DNA of 5,589 nucleotides from an uncultured Bacteroides sp. GTDB taxonomy: Bacteria; Bacteroidota; Bacteroidia; Bacteroidales; Bacteroidaceae. Every line of letters starts with the position of its first letter. The first letter of the stretch is position 1. The notes under the pieces are model-generated. The model searched no databases and was not told the DNA's origin. It worked only from the letters and a program-made list of their open reading frames with translations. Location of the stretch: the NCBI GenBank assembly GCA_900556845.1, contig USQO01000100.1:1-5589 (forward strand), written 5' to 3'. Position numbers and translations under genes: made by a program. Shown here in pieces: positions 1 to 5,589 of the stretch.

Positions 1-14
1 GACAGATAGAAGAT

Positions 15-44
15 GGTTCTGATACATTTTATAGTACCAGAATC
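15..44 (-). other. Weak hairpin downstream of the small gene
   Basis: The arms 15-25 (GGTTCTGATAC) and 34-44 (GTACCAGAATC) form an 11-bp stem. On the minus strand it has one G-U pair and one mismatch, with an 8-nt loop, 34 nt past the stop codon at 78. The sequence after the stem is only mildly T-rich (ATCTTCTATC). It could be a poor terminator for the small gene or a chance structure. Nothing else is visible in bases 1-77. Confidence 0.3.
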
Positions 45-77
45 TGAAAATAAAGAAAATATAAAAAAGGAATTTTG

Positions 78-449
78 CTAAATTCGATAGGTGCAGTATA
101 CGATATGCTGTTTTTGTGGGAATATGAAATATTCAAACTTTTTATAAACCTGCATGACAGATTTGCTGCAATAGAATTGCAGAAAGCAAAAGTCCAAAGC
201 AATAAAAGCAAACAGACGGATTAGAGAACGGGCATGGTCTCTGGCTGTATTGTAAAAAGGGTCTGTCCATTCGGAAATGGGAGAATCTTCACTAATGGCA
301 AGTGTGTCATCAGAAATATTTTGGGTTACTTCTGTTGAAACCTCCCAGCAGTTTTCGAACATTTGGTACCCGTATGCATCGAACTGTATGAGTAATAACA
401 TGATTACACATATACACCTTGCTACACTATTTCGAATACCTAATGACAT
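78..449 (-). CDS. Unrecognised small membrane or exported protein (123 aa)
   Basis: I do not recognise this protein. Residues 1-28 look like a signal peptide or membrane anchor: R6 and R11 precede a hydrophobic core (ICVIMLLLIQF), followed by AYG. Residues about 35-63 are acidic (EVSTEVTQNISDDTLAISED). A second hydrophobic stretch lies at about 76-93 (LIRLFAFIALDFCFLQF), followed by a basic and aromatic tail to residue 123. It contains five cysteines. One topology would be two membrane passes with an acidic periplasmic loop. The case for a real gene rests mainly on a promoter of the Bacteroidetes type 22 bp upstream of the ATG, in the correct orientation and separated from the peptidase gene by a terminator. 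No clear Shine-Dalgarno is present, and the predicted leader is only about 15 nt. The tail has no recognisable family features, so a decayed or frameshifted C-terminus cannot be excluded. Confidence 0.6.
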   Translation of the reverse strand: MSLGIRNSVARCICVIMLLLIQFDAYGYQMFENCWEVSTEVTQNISDDTLAISEDSPISEWTDPFYNTARDHARSLIRLFAFIALDFCFLQFYCSKSVMQVYKKFEYFIFPQKQHIVYCTYRI

Positions 450-470
450 CTATAATAAACAATTATTATA

Positions 471-502
471 CAAAAGTAGTAATATGGCAGGTTATTTTCA
501 AA
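471..502 (-). promoter_or_regulatory. Bacteroidetes-type promoter of the small gene at 78-449
   Basis: On the minus strand, TTTG (499-502), a 20-nt spacer and TACTTTTG (471-478) give a full match to the TTTG-N19-21-TAnnTTTG pattern recognised by the Bacteroidetes primary sigma factor. Transcription would start around 463-467, only about 15 nt before the ATG at 449. Confidence 0.7.
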
Positions 503-542
503 CCAATAGAGTTGTTTTATCGTATTTTAACGTAATATATAA

Positions 543-594
543 AAAGAAACGCTCATGTGTGCCTTTGTTATCAAGCACAAATGAGCATTTCTTT
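543..594 (-). terminator. Rho-independent terminator after the S9 peptidase gene, probably bidirectional
   Basis: The 20-nt arms 543-562 and 575-594 are inverted repeats with two mismatches, around a 12-nt loop. The core stem is GCTCATGTGTGC / GCACAAATGAGC. The minus-strand transcript ends the stem in GTTTCTTTTTATA, a good U-rich tail, 18 nt past the peptidase stop codon. The plus strand also ends in a T-rich run (ATTTCTTTCT), so either direction could be terminated. It insulates the small downstream gene, which has its own promoter. Confidence 0.82.
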
Positions 595-611
595 CTACGG
601 GTAATTTTATC

Positions 612-3065
612 TTATAGATGCTTAGGTGGATATAAAGTGTTCCACCACAAAGCATCATCTTGTAACCATTTGGCAAACCATGCAAAAATGGTATTTTGCC
701 ATTTGATTCGTTTAGAATAATCAAGGATATGATGATCCTGTCCGTTGACTGCGACAAAAGCCGTTTCTCTGCCAAGCAGTTTCAAGGCTGTAAACATTTG
801 TATGCTTTCGCCTACCGGCACGTTGGTATCGGCATCACCGTGCAGAAACAGTAATGGTGTGTGTATTTTATCGGCATTGAACAGCGGACTTTGCTGCGTA
901 TACATCTCCGGATGACTCCAAGGATATTGGTTGGCAGAGGCTATCTGGCTGTAAGAGTATCCCCAATAACCTTCTCCCCAATAACTGGTAATGTCGCTGA
1001 TACCGGCATGAGAAATTGCTGCTGCAAAAATGTCGGTTTGCGTTTGCAGATACTGCGTCATGAAGCCGCCATATGAAGCACCGATGCATCCTATTTTCTT
1101 ATCATTTACAAAAGCATGCTCTTTACAGAACTGTTTTGTTCCTTCTATAATGTCATCGGCTACATATTTTCCCCATGTATTGACATGACGGGCTGAAAAC
1201 TTTTGTCCAAACCCGATGGCACCGCTTGGCTGGATGACATAAACAATATATCCCAATGCAGCGTAAGCATGATGCGGATATCTGCTTTCAAAGTTACGTT
1301 CTACCGGAGTGCAGCCACCATAGTAGTTTACGATGAGCGGGTATTTTTTGGAAGCATCAAAGTGAGGAGGTAGATAGTAGCGTCCGTAGATAGTGTCGCC
1401 TCGTGAGTTGACGTAATTCCAGTTTTCGCATTTACCCAATTCAATTCCTTGCAGAATATCACGACTTAAATCATCTTTTATCTGATATTTTTCGTTTTTC
1501 AGGTTCATACTGTAGACTCTGTTTGCATTTGCAGCACTTTCGCCATAGTATGCCATAGCCGGTGCAAGGTTTGCAATATCAAAATCCGAAATAATGTCTT
1601 CACCGGTTTCCAGCTGTTCTATTTTTCCGGAGCGGGGAGATAAACGATAGAAACTTATGTAGTCTCTATTATTGGCCGAGAAATAGATATTATTGTCGAA
1701 AGCAGGCCAGGATGCACTAATGATGCTGGGGTTGAATTCTCGTGTAAGCGCTTTTACCTCTTTGGTTGCGATATCAAACAAGAATAACTGGCTATCCACC
1801 ATGCTTGATGTCTGTCCCGGCTCAATGTTGAGGCCAATTCCTCCAAAAGCTTCTCCGCTACCAGTTATCAACAGTTGTTTGTTATCTGGAGAGAACTGGC
1901 AATTACTGATAAAACCATCATCGGTGATGAGGGTATCTACACGCATGGTAGTCAAATTGAGTTTATACACCGACATTAAATCAAACGGACGCTGCGTCAA
2001 GCGTTGTCTGCTGGTCATCAGGATAATATCTTTGCCGTCGGAAGATATTGCACTGGCATATACATTCTTATATCCGAATGTCAGAGGCTGCATCATTCCG
2101 GTTGTCAAATCATATTTTGCCAGGATTGAGCGGTTTCTCCATCCGGGCTGTCTGTCATCGGGAACCAATGTTTCGTATATCTCTTTCTCTTCAGCAGGAC
2201 CTTCCTGTTTGATGGTATATAGCAGATAGTCTTCTGTCGGAGCAAATCGGAAGCTGCCCTCCGGTAATTGTTTTGCCAAAACCTTTTGTTCGCCAGATGC
2301 GGGAGATACAGCAATCAGATTACGGCCTTCAGCTGTGTTTACCGTATAATAGTAACTGCAAGTTTTAGGCATCCAGTGTATGTCGCTGCTGTGTAACAGC
2401 GTGGTTTTATTAGTCGACAAATCAGTTAAGGTAGCACTCGTTTCTTTTTTTCCGCCTTTCAGATTCATTACATAACGAGTAATGAAGTAACGTCCGTCCG
2501 GTGAAATTTCAACACCCGTTGCCCGTTTTCCGTAAAGCACATCACTCAGGGTATACATTCTTTTATCAGACGAATTCAAGTTCAGAACGTTATCTTGTTC
2601 TGTTTCTATCTGGATAGAGAGTTGCTCATTGGTATTGGGGGTAGACAAGAATTGTATGATAATTTCGTGCGTAGCAGGAGTCAGACTGATGTCTGCGCCT
2701 TTACAGACTTCTCCGTCCAGATAGGTAACATAATTTTTTACGCCGGTAATATGAAGTTTTGCTTTGGCAAAGCGATGATTTTCTATAGAAAAAGAAGCCA
2801 GGTGCAAAGCATATTGTCCGGAAGGTTTTATACTGTTTACAGCTGTCCATTCGGATACAGTTTGCAAGGGGGCAAACGAAAACATGTCATCTAAAAAGCT
2901 CTCTGGAGTGAATTTTTCTCCCTTGACATTTGTAGAATCTGTTATGAATGGAATTTGAAGCGCATAGGGTCCTGCATGGCGAATCTGGTTGACAGTAATC
3001 GTTTCAGCCTGTAGCGTCATACCGCTGAAACAAAGCAGCCATCCTAAGAATAATTTTTTGTTCAT
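612..3065 (-). CDS. Exported S9 family (prolyl oligopeptidase-like) serine peptidase
   Basis: The product is 817 residues and begins with a signal peptide: MNKK, a hydrophobic core, and likely cleavage after A20 (TLQA/ET). There is no lipobox before C12, so a soluble periplasmic enzyme is expected. Residues about 21-165 form an extra beta-rich domain. Residues about 170-545 carry repeated WD/propeller-like strands (for example EISPDGRYF 186-194 and QFSPDNKQLL 390-399). Residues about 555-800 are the alpha/beta-hydrolase Peptidase_S9 domain. The catalytic triad is visible: S664 in GASYGG, D746 in HGDADTNV, and H778 in GQDHHI. The DPP-IV double-glutamate motif is not evident, so dipeptidyl peptidase IV is not claimed; an oligopeptidase or aminopeptidase acting on short peptides is more likely. 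It follows the GH130 gene in the same direction, but a terminator-like hairpin intervenes. A link to glycopeptide breakdown is inference only. Confidence 0.93.
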   Translation of the reverse strand: MNKKLFLGWLLCFSGMTLQAETITVNQIRHAGPYALQIPFITDSTNVKGEKFTPESFLDDMFSFAPLQTVSEWTAVNSIKPSGQYALHLASFSIENHRFAKAKLHITGVKNYVTYLDGEVCKGADISLTPATHEIIIQFLSTPNTNEQLSIQIETEQDNVLNLNSSDKRMYTLSDVLYGKRATGVEISPDGRYFITRYVMNLKGGKKETSATLTDLSTNKTTLLHSSDIHWMPKTCSYYYTVNTAEGRNLIAVSPASGEQKVLAKQLPEGSFRFAPTEDYLLYTIKQEGPAEEKEIYETLVPDDRQPGWRNRSILAKYDLTTGMMQPLTFGYKNVYASAISSDGKDIILMTSRQRLTQRPFDLMSVYKLNLTTMRVDTLITDDGFISNCQFSPDNKQLLITGSGEAFGGIGLNIEPGQTSSMVDSQLFLFDIATKEVKALTREFNPSIISASWPAFDNNIYFSANNRDYISFYRLSPRSGKIEQLETGEDIISDFDIANLAPAMAYYGESAANANRVYSMNLKNEKYQIKDDLSRDILQGIELGKCENWNYVNSRGDTIYGRYYLPPHFDASKKYPLIVNYYGGCTPVERNFESRYPHHAYAALGYIVYVIQPSGAIGFGQKFSARHVNTWGKYVADDIIEGTKQFCKEHAFVNDKKIGCIGASYGGFMTQYLQTQTDIFAAAISHAGISDITSYWGEGYWGYSYSQIASANQYPWSHPEMYTQQSPLFNADKIHTPLLFLHGDADTNVPVGESIQMFTALKLLGRETAFVAVNGQDHHILDYSKRIKWQNTIFAWFAKWLQDDALWWNTLYPPKHL

Positions 3066-3092
3066 CGTTTCTGTTTTTTATTTTGATGTGAT

Positions 3093-3143
3093 AAAAAGCA
3101 AGCCGGGTAATTCTTTCTGTTTCAGAAGTCTTGCCCGGCTTGC
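3093..3143 (-). terminator. Rho-independent terminator-like hairpin between the GH130 and S9 genes
   Basis: The arms 3098-3110 (GCAAGCCGGGTAA on the plus strand) and 3131-3143 (TTGCCCGGCTTGC) are inverted repeats of 13 bp with one mismatch. The 20-nt loop contains a second small inverted repeat, TTCTG-AAA-CAGAA. On the minus strand the stem is followed at once by TTTTTAT, as expected for termination of the GH130 transcript, whose stop codon lies 23 nt upstream. On the plus strand a T-run also follows, after three bases. Because the S9 ATG lies only 27 nt beyond the T-run, the structure may act as a partial terminator or an attenuator, or may shape the 5' leader of the S9 messenger. Confidence 0.8.
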
Positions 3144-3166
3144 ATGTTTTTTATAGACGATGCTTA

Positions 3167-4165
3167 TCAGATAATGCTTGTACGTTTGGTAAATTCAACG
3201 ATTTCAGGAATGTAACCGAAGGCCAGTCCTGTTACAGTATCTGCACATCCGTAGTAAACAGCGATGCGTCCTGTTTCAGGATCGTGCAATGCTGCACATG
3301 GGAAGCAAACGTTAGGTACGTCACCCATGCATTCGTAGGTAGTCTGCGGAGACAGCAAGTACGGTCCTGAACGGAATTTTACTTTCCAAGGTTCATCCAA
3401 GTCCAGCAATGCAGAACCGAAGCTGTATACATAACCGTTACAAGAACGAAGTACACCGTGGTAGATCAGCAGCCATCCTTCTGAAGTTTCGATAGGAATA
3501 GGACCGGCACCGATTTTCAGACACTGCCAAGCACTGTCTTCGAATGCAGCCGGCGACATTACATGGCGGTGACGTCCCCAGAACTGCAAGTCGGGAGATT
3601 CACTGTAGAAAATATCTCCGAAAGGAGTATGGCCATTGTCACTAGGACGGCTCAGCATAGCAAAGCGTCCGTTGATTTTACGAGGGAACATCACACCGTT
3701 TCTGTTGAATGGAATAAACGCATTTTCCAACTGGTGGAATGTCTTGAAGTCTTTTGTCCATGCCACACCGATAGTAGGACCGTGGTAACCGTTACACCAA
3801 GTTACATAATAACGGTCGTCGATGAAACAAACGCGTGGGTCGTAACCATATACCCATTCTCCAATTTCTTTGTCCTCGCATTCAAATTTCAGAGGCTCTT
3901 CATTGATGTCCCAGTTGATAGCATCCTTACTGAATCCTACGTGCAGACGCATTCTTCTGTTTGTATCATCGCAGCGGAAAACTCCAGCGTAGCCGTCGCC
4001 AAATGTTACTACAGCACTGTTGAATATACTATTAGAAGTAGGAAGCAAGTCGCGCGGAATGACCGGATTCTTAGAATAACGCCACATTACGGCTTTGCTG
4101 TCCGCCGGGCGGTCTTCCCAAGGCATGTTGGGCAATGGATTGCCAATAATTTTTAAATCTTCCAT
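3167..4165 (-). CDS. GH130 beta-mannoside phosphorylase, GH130_2-like; probably beta-1,4-mannosyl-N-acetylglucosamine or mannooligosaccharide phosphorylase
   Basis: The product is 332 residues with no signal peptide, hence cytoplasmic. It fits the five-bladed beta-propeller GH130 family in length and motifs. GH130 phosphorylases attack beta-mannosides with inorganic phosphate, giving alpha-mannose 1-phosphate plus the acceptor sugar. The probable general acid is D109 in GYDPR (107-111). Candidate phosphate and sugar contacts are N49/S50 (FNSAVV), R155 (FNRNG), R173 (LSRP), K217 (CLKIGAGP), H236 (YHGV), Y247 and D309 (CADT). As I recall the Uhgb_MP structure, the equivalents are N44/S45, D104, R150, R168, K212, H231, Y242 and D304, a constant offset of five. 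Retention of the phosphate pocket argues against the GH130 beta-1,2-mannosidases, which lack it. Family GH130_2 includes enzymes for Man-beta-1,4-GlcNAc (N-glycan core, such as B. thetaiotaomicron BT1033) and for mannooligosaccharides; I cannot separate these two. The gene is probably co-transcribed with the upstream permease. Confidence 0.92.
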   Translation of the reverse strand: MEDLKIIGNPLPNMPWEDRPADSKAVMWRYSKNPVIPRDLLPTSNSIFNSAVVTFGDGYAGVFRCDDTNRRMRLHVGFSKDAINWDINEEPLKFECEDKEIGEWVYGYDPRVCFIDDRYYVTWCNGYHGPTIGVAWTKDFKTFHQLENAFIPFNRNGVMFPRKINGRFAMLSRPSDNGHTPFGDIFYSESPDLQFWGRHRHVMSPAAFEDSAWQCLKIGAGPIPIETSEGWLLIYHGVLRSCNGYVYSFGSALLDLDEPWKVKFRSGPYLLSPQTTYECMGDVPNVCFPCAALHDPETGRIAVYYGCADTVTGLAFGYIPEIVEFTKRTSII

Positions 4166-4220
4166 AATTTAAATCTTTAAAAATAAAATAATAAAATTGT
4201 TTTCAGAGTTATCTGGAAAT

Positions 4221-5498
4221 TTATTTCTTTTCATCAGGATAAGTAAACGGAACCAGCTTGGTAATGATAAAAGCCGGAATAGCCGCAAATAAAACGATGA
4301 CAAAGAATACATCGTATCCCAGCATATCGCTTAAATATCCACTTATCATTCCGGGAATCATTACACCCAGATTCATGATTCCGGATGCAAAGGCATAATG
4401 TGCCATCTGATGTTTGCCCGGTGCTACCTGCTGCATCATGAACAGGGAAAGTCCTACAAATCCAAATCCATATCCAAAATATTCGAATGTAATGGCTCCT
4501 CCGATAAGCAAGGCACTGTCGGGCTGGTAGAATGCCAGCAACGGATACACTACGAAAGGAATATTGAATACACAGCACAGTGTGAACAAGGTCTTGCGCA
4601 ATCCGAAATGAGAAATGAAATATCCCGAAAGGAAAGAACCCAAGACAAAGGCGGCAGCTCCGAAAGAACCGTAATAAAGTCCGATTTCCTGCTCAGACAG
4701 TCCCAATCCTCCGGCAGCTACATCCGCTTTTAAGAACAGAGGAACGATTTTCATTACCAGCCCTTCTGCAAAACGGTACAAAATGATAAAAGCGATGTAC
4801 CATACGATGTATTTTTTCTGAAAGAATGTGATAATAACATCTTTCAATGCCTCCCATGTTTCTTTAGCCGAGGTTACCTGTCCCGAGTGTGCGTTCTGGT
4901 CTGATGGCAGCATTTTGATGTGATACAACCCCAGCAATATCATGATAACACCGCAGCATCCCATGATAATCATCCACGCATTGACCTGACCATATATTTC
5001 AATCAGGAAGCCGGCCAGATATACCAGTCCTCCTGTTGCTGCCAGTTTGGCCAGATTGTAGAAAGCCCCCTGCCAGCCGATGTATTTGGCCTGTTCTTCC
5101 TTGTTCAGAACAGCCATGTAAACCCCGTCTGTAGCGACGTCGTGGGTAGCCCCACTGAATGCAATTACAGCCAGAAGTGCTATGGAAACAGCAAAAAAGT
5201 TAGGTAATTGAAGTGATAATGCTACCAGTCCGAAGAATAAACCGGAGCAAAGCTGAGTCAATACGACGAAATATTTTTTTGTCTTGAACATTTCAAGAAA
5301 CGGACTCCACAAAGGTTTGATAGTCCAGGGAAACATGATGACAGATGTCCAGAACGCAATCTGGGTATCCGTTATGCCCAGACCTTTAAACATTAGGGCT
5401 GTTACCATATTCAATACAACAAAGGGCATTCCCATAGCAAAGTACACGGTTGGCACCCATGTAACCGGTGATACTCTATGGTTTGTAAGTTCTTTCAT
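4221..5498 (-). CDS. AmpG-like major facilitator superfamily permease, probable inner-membrane (oligo)saccharide importer
   Basis: The product is a 425-residue integral membrane protein with about twelve hydrophobic helices, roughly at residues 14-35, 45-65, 76-98, 100-118, 143-165, 172-192, 229-246, 270-293, 300-320, 328-350, 363-385 and 395-415. A hydrophilic loop (about 193-228) separates the two six-helix halves, as in major facilitator transporters. Two segments recall the AmpG/PAT branch: KPLWSPFLE after helix 2 (61-69) and THDVATDGVYM (118-128), which carries charged H119, D120 and D124. Classical AmpG imports GlcNAc-anhydromuropeptides and is longer (about 490 residues, 14 helices), so a muropeptide role should not be assumed. 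The next gene, 55 bp downstream, is a GH130 phosphorylase, which suggests that this permease brings a beta-mannosyl disaccharide into the cytoplasm. The ATG at 5498 is chosen because AAGGAA lies just upstream. The family is secure; the substrate is inferred. Confidence 0.9.
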   Translation of the reverse strand: MKELTNHRVSPVTWVPTVYFAMGMPFVVLNMVTALMFKGLGITDTQIAFWTSVIMFPWTIKPLWSPFLEMFKTKKYFVVLTQLCSGLFFGLVALSLQLPNFFAVSIALLAVIAFSGATHDVATDGVYMAVLNKEEQAKYIGWQGAFYNLAKLAATGGLVYLAGFLIEIYGQVNAWMIIMGCCGVIMILLGLYHIKMLPSDQNAHSGQVTSAKETWEALKDVIITFFQKKYIVWYIAFIILYRFAEGLVMKIVPLFLKADVAAGGLGLSEQEIGLYYGSFGAAAFVLGSFLSGYFISHFGLRKTLFTLCCVFNIPFVVYPLLAFYQPDSALLIGGAITFEYFGYGFGFVGLSLFMMQQVAPGKHQMAHYAFASGIMNLGVMIPGMISGYLSDMLGYDVFFVIVLFAAIPAFIITKLVPFTYPDEKK

Positions 5499-5504
5499 AA
5501 TAAG

Positions 5505-5510
5505 TTCCTT
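5505..5510 (-). promoter_or_regulatory. Ribosome binding site of the permease gene
   Basis: AAGGAA on the minus strand lies six bases before the ATG at 5498. It is the clearest Shine-Dalgarno-like sequence in the window and supports the chosen start; the other genes have only A-rich upstream sequence. Confidence 0.6.
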
Positions 5511-5556
5511 TTTTAATAGAAGTGTTAAGTATTAGAGTTTATGTATAAAATATTTT

Positions 5557-5588
5557 CAAAAATAAGCAGTTTTTTCGTTATGATAAAA
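5557..5588 (-). promoter_or_regulatory. Candidate Bacteroidetes-type promoter of the permease-GH130 unit
   Basis: Read on the minus strand, TATTTTTG (5557-5564) matches the -7 consensus TAnnTTTG exactly. The sequence TTTT (5585-5588) lies 20 nt upstream at the -33 position, one base off the TTTG consensus. Transcription would begin near 5550, leaving a leader of about 50 nt before the ATG at 5498. The -33 element sits at the window edge, so further upstream operators cannot be seen. Confidence 0.55.
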
Positions 5589-5589
5589 C

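Noticed and set aside
29..211. Minus-strand frame of 60 codons rich in Leu, Phe and Ser
   Set aside because: It overlaps the small gene in another frame and has no promoter of its own. It would matter only if the small gene has a frameshift, which I cannot show.
277..720. 147-codon plus-strand frame spanning the small gene, its promoter and the terminator
   Set aside because: It crosses the 543-594 terminator, the promoter and the end of the peptidase gene, and its translation shows no family features.
612..3065. Calling the peptidase dipeptidyl peptidase IV
   Set aside because: The triad and fold fit S9 generally, but the double-glutamate motif that anchors the substrate amino terminus in DPP-IV is not evident in the propeller.
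3563..4156. 197-codon plus-strand open frame opposite the GH130 gene, and similar plus-strand frames at 1693-2229 and 4398-4733
   Set aside because: They lie wholly antisense to strongly supported genes, have no recognisable domains, and their translations look like the low-complexity output of a complementary strand.
4166..4220. Internal promoter between the permease and GH130 genes (TATTTTTA on the minus strand)
   Set aside because: The last base differs from TAnnTTTG, no TTTG is seen at the right upstream distance, and the gap is very AT-rich, so chance resemblance is likely.
4221..5498. Naming the permease AmpG with a role in beta-lactamase induction and cell-wall recycling
   Set aside because: The protein is shorter than AmpG, has about 12 rather than 14 helices, and sits beside a GH130 enzyme with no cell-wall amidase, beta-lactamase or AmpR-type regulator in view.
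1..5589. Complete polysaccharide utilisation locus, CRISPR array, insertion sequence, tRNA or riboswitch
   Set aside because: No SusC/SusD pair, regulator, direct-repeat array, transposase, terminal inverted repeats of an element or structured RNA motif was found on either strand.

Overview
This window looks like a chromosomal segment from a gut Bacteroidales, probably Bacteroides or Phocaeicola. The evidence is the gene families present, the AT-rich intergenic regions, weak Shine-Dalgarno sequences, and two upstream sites matching the Bacteroidetes promoter pattern TTTG-N19-21-TAnnTTTG. The species cannot be fixed from sequence alone. All four supported genes lie on the minus strand, so transcription runs from the right end to the left.

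Layout in transcription order: (1) a promoter and ribosome binding site at about 5505-5588; (2) a 12-helix major facilitator permease of the AmpG-like type (4221-5498); (3) a cytoplasmic GH130 glycoside phosphorylase (3167-4165), 55 bp downstream; (4) a strong terminator-like hairpin (3093-3143); (5) an exported S9 (prolyl oligopeptidase family) serine peptidase (612-3065), whose ATG is only about 30 bp beyond the hairpin; (6) a 20-bp inverted-repeat terminator (543-594); (7) a separate promoter (471-502) driving an unrecognised 123-residue protein with two hydrophobic segments (78-449); (8) a short left-end remainder (1-77) with only a weak hairpin.

The permease and GH130 enzyme form a plausible two-gene uptake-and-phosphorolysis unit. 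A beta-mannosyl disaccharide, most likely Man-beta-1,4-GlcNAc from the N-glycan core or a short mannan oligosaccharide, would cross the inner membrane and be split by phosphate into mannose 1-phosphate plus the acceptor sugar. The GH130 protein retains the catalytic Asp and every phosphate-contact residue I recall from the GH130_2 enzyme Uhgb_MP, all at a constant +5 offset, so a phosphorylase is favoured over a hydrolase. The periplasmic peptidase could supply peptides, or trim glycopeptides feeding the same pathway, but that link rests only on proximity. There is no SusC/SusD pair, sensor, sigma factor, mobile element, RNA gene or CRISPR array here. I found no convincing evidence of a wholly new system. 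The most open items are the permease's substrate, the hairpin upstream of the peptidase gene, and the small orphan gene with a near-ideal promoter.
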